Source of the DNA: a virus
IMG/VR virus record: IMGVR_UViG_3300021373_002232
Location: 1 to 31,402 of that record
Reading direction: 5' to 3' (one strand)
Length of the DNA stretch: 31,402 bases
The notes beneath the pieces were generated by a model that worked only from the letters and a program-made list of their open reading frames with translations, searched no databases and was not told the DNA's origin. Numbering within the stretch: the first letter of the stretch is position 1; each line of letters begins with the position of its first letter. Positions 29,896 through 31,402 of this stretch are shown here, piece after piece. Both the position numbers and the translations under genes were made by a program.

Positions 29896-30912
29896 TTAGG
29901 CACGGGTAATGATAATTTGACCGCGTGAATTGCTGTATCCGCGCGCCCCACTGACATTCGAAACAAGACTGCTGTCGTAGTAGGCCGAACCTCCACCACC
30001 GCCAGCGGCATCATTCCCGGCAGCATAAGCAGAGCCGCCGCCCCCACCGAAATAACCGGAGCCACCGCCGCCGCCGCCTTCGTTTTCGCTGCTCCCGTCA
30101 TAGTCATCAGCGCCACCGCCGCCAAAACCAGCGCCAGCTTGCTTGGCAGATGGCGCTGATGTTCCCAAAGAACTGGTCCCCTGAGCGCCCCGAGCGGTCG
30201 TGGTCCCCCCACCGCCGCCCCCTGCGTTGTCAACAGTAGACCCAGCAGTACCGGATAAATTAGCTCCTCCTCCTCCCGCACCGCCGCTTCCGACGGACCG
30301 GCTGCCCCCGCCGCCGCCACCGCCAGCAATAATGATTGCAGAAGATTGGGACAGGCTCGTTCCACTGAACAAGCCACTCAGCCCACCGCCGCCACCACCA
30401 AGTTCTCCGCCCAGACCCTGATCCGCTGGGGTGCTGGAGTTTACGTAGGATTGGGCTAAGTCGCCGCCATCGCCAAAAGCGGTGCCGGGTTCACCAGACC
30501 CTCCTGAGGTGCCAGAACCGCCACCTCCGTAGCCACCAAAGCCCCACTGGATGTTCGTCGCGTTAAAGCCCAGTGCCCCGAGCAGCAGAGTGTAGGTCGT
30601 CCCCGGCTGCAACTTCACCTCGCCAACCACTCGTCCCCCAGCGCCGCCATTCCCCGAACTCCCAGAGCCGCCCCCAGCCCCACGGACGTCAAACTCAACA
30701 TCGACAGCCTGATCTACCGTGATCCGATACAGGTGGGGCAGGGCATTGGATTGTGTGCGATTGGAGCCAGTAGGTGCAGTCAGCGTTACCGACGCGCCAA
30801 GGACGGAGAAGTCTACGTCAGTCGCCGTGCCACCAAAGTTGAAAGGTAAATACGACAGGACGGGGTCGAAGACCGACACCACAGTCAGAAAGGGAGCGCT
30901 GAAGATTGGCAT
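29896..30912 (-). CDS. Glycine-rich fibre or adhesin protein, ALK/LTK-type glycine-rich domain
   Basis: A 338-residue protein. The first 60 residues are a beta-like N-terminus (FLTVVSVFDPVLSYLPFNFGG). From about 70 to the end it is a glycine-rich domain with a recurring layout: VEFDVRGAGGGSGSSG, YTLLLGALG, FGGYGGGGSG, AIIIAGGGGGGGS, FGGGGADDYDG, and a terminal GQIIITRA strand. Alternating beta strands and runs of GGGGG match the ALK/LTK-like glycine-rich domain and phage polyglycine tip proteins, which bind receptors in tail-fibre tips such as those of T-even relatives. It follows the previous stop by 0 nt (TAA ATG), so it is probably co-translated with the appendage gene to its right. A role in host recognition is inference. 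Confidence 0.7.
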   Translation of the reverse strand: MPIFSAPFLTVVSVFDPVLSYLPFNFGGTATDVDFSVLGASVTLTAPTGSNRTQSNALPHLYRITVDQAVDVEFDVRGAGGGSGSSGNGGAGGRVVGEVKLQPGTTYTLLLGALGFNATNIQWGFGGYGGGGSGTSGGSGEPGTAFGDGGDLAQSYVNSSTPADQGLGGELGGGGGGLSGLFSGTSLSQSSAIIIAGGGGGGGSRSVGSGGAGGGGANLSGTAGSTVDNAGGGGGGTTTARGAQGTSSLGTSAPSAKQAGAGFGGGGADDYDGSSENEGGGGGGSGYFGGGGGSAYAAGNDAAGGGGGSAYYDSSLVSNVSGARGYSNSRGQIIITRA

Positions 30913-31402
30913 TTAGCTGACCGTGATAGACCCGAAGACAAGAGTAGCGGTCGTTGCGCTGCTGTCCGCTTCAAGCACAAAGCCACTCAAGATCATAACT
31001 GGCCCCGCTGAACCGCTGGCGCTGGGCTGAGGCTGGGTAGCGTCCAAAAACTTTGTCGTCATCGTAAAGCCAGACGAAGACAGCGTCAGAGCCGAGGTGC
31101 TGGCATCTTCTTTGATGGCAATTGTGAACGGCGTCATGGGCGCACACAGATGCGCGTTAGCAATCGTAAGCGTACTGCCGTCAGTCGCCAAATCCATGAC
31201 GTGATTGTTCTTGTCAGAGACATCAAAACTTGCGCCAGACGATGTCGCCCCAACAGCCAAACCGCTCAGAGTGAGATCGTTAATCGTGGCGTCAAGGTTG
31301 CCGCCCACGAAGTTGGCGATGTTGCTGGGCGTGGCGTTGAGGTCGTTGGCCACGGTGGTGATGGCTTGGCCAACGCCGATGTTGTCGGCCACAGTGTTAA
31401 CG
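30913..31402 (-). CDS. Tail appendage/fibre protein, 5' end beyond the right edge
   Basis: A frame that is open to the right window edge and ends at 30913, with 162 codons visible. The first visible residues, VNTVADNIGVGQAITTVAND, match the NTVA-type repeat of many environmental-phage appendages, so the GTG at 31392 is probably internal and the gene continues upstream. The rest is beta-rich, Ser/Thr/Ala-rich (LTLSGLAVGATSSGASFDVS, LTLSSSGFTMTTKF). It is read into the glycine-rich gene with no gap, suggesting that the two proteins are parts of one fibre or that one is a tip for the other. Confidence 0.65.
   Translation of the reverse strand, partial: VNTVADNIGVGQAITTVANDLNATPSNIANFVGGNLDATINDLTLSGLAVGATSSGASFDVSDKNNHVMDLATDGSTLTIANAHLCAPMTPFTIAIKEDASTSALTLSSSGFTMTTKFLDATQPQPSASGSAGPVMILSGFVLEADSSATTATLVFGSITVS

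Noticed and set aside
29865-30377. 170-residue minus-strand frame with Ala/Val runs within the glycine-rich gene
   Set aside because: Out-of-frame reading of GGN glycine codons; the glycine-rich frame has clear domain logic and exact junction with its upstream neighbour.

Overview
This window is a stretch of a short-tailed (podovirus-like) tailed phage genome. I see a late block of virion genes, a lysis module, and a compact replication/recombination module. I see no rRNA, tRNA, insertion sequence, CRISPR array, integrase or cellular housekeeping gene. A P22/T7-type tail nozzle, an adaptor, several coiled-coil internal virion proteins and one enormous polyvalent protein, with no tape measure, sheath or baseplate genes, argue for a podovirus morphology. 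The moderately GC-rich sequence, the DUF5309/SU10-type capsid protein and the VNTVADNI-type tail appendage repeat recall environmental phages of Proteobacteria. The host assignment is inference only.

Layout from left to right. Positions 1-5128 are all minus-strand: a truncated unknown gene, a secreted Rap1a/Tai-like small protein, an acidic unknown protein, an Hjc-like PD-(D/E)XK resolvase, and a small HTH plus zinc-ribbon protein. Then comes a 650-bp non-coding region with tandem identical hairpins, an AT-rich promoter-like spot and an operator-like motif. A prim-pol/RepA-type replicase and a Cro-like regulator follow. Positions 5210-7500 are plus-strand and tightly overlapped: Sak4-like recombinase ATPase, SSB, an iron-sulfur Cas4/AddB-like exonuclease, and a DUF3310 protein. 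From 7497 to the right edge everything is minus-strand again. In transcription order (right to left) this is: tail appendage protein (cut by the edge), glycine-rich fibre or adhesin, XhlA-like holin candidate, T7-lysozyme-like amidase, small unknown, scaffold candidate, major capsid protein, small basic protein, head-tail adaptor, tail nozzle, fibre, three coiled-coil or low-complexity virion proteins, a 2974-residue giant, and an overlapping spanin pair.

How it works together. The divergent 5128/5210 intergenic space looks like the control point of the early genes. A 17-bp motif there (15 of 17 bases identical to a second copy at 2283) is a candidate operator for the Cro-like protein encoded next to it. 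The replicase, Sak4, SSB, exonuclease and resolvase form a replication-recombination set. The capsid gene has its own near-consensus sigma70 promoter overlapped by a perfect 12-bp inverted repeat and is followed by an intrinsic terminator, so it appears to be an individually controlled transcription unit inside the late block. The giant protein carries a zincin HExxH motif, a region resembling an ADP-ribosyltransferase fold and glycine-rich membrane-active segments. It is the best candidate for an under-described ejected effector. Portal, terminase and DNA polymerase genes are not in the window.
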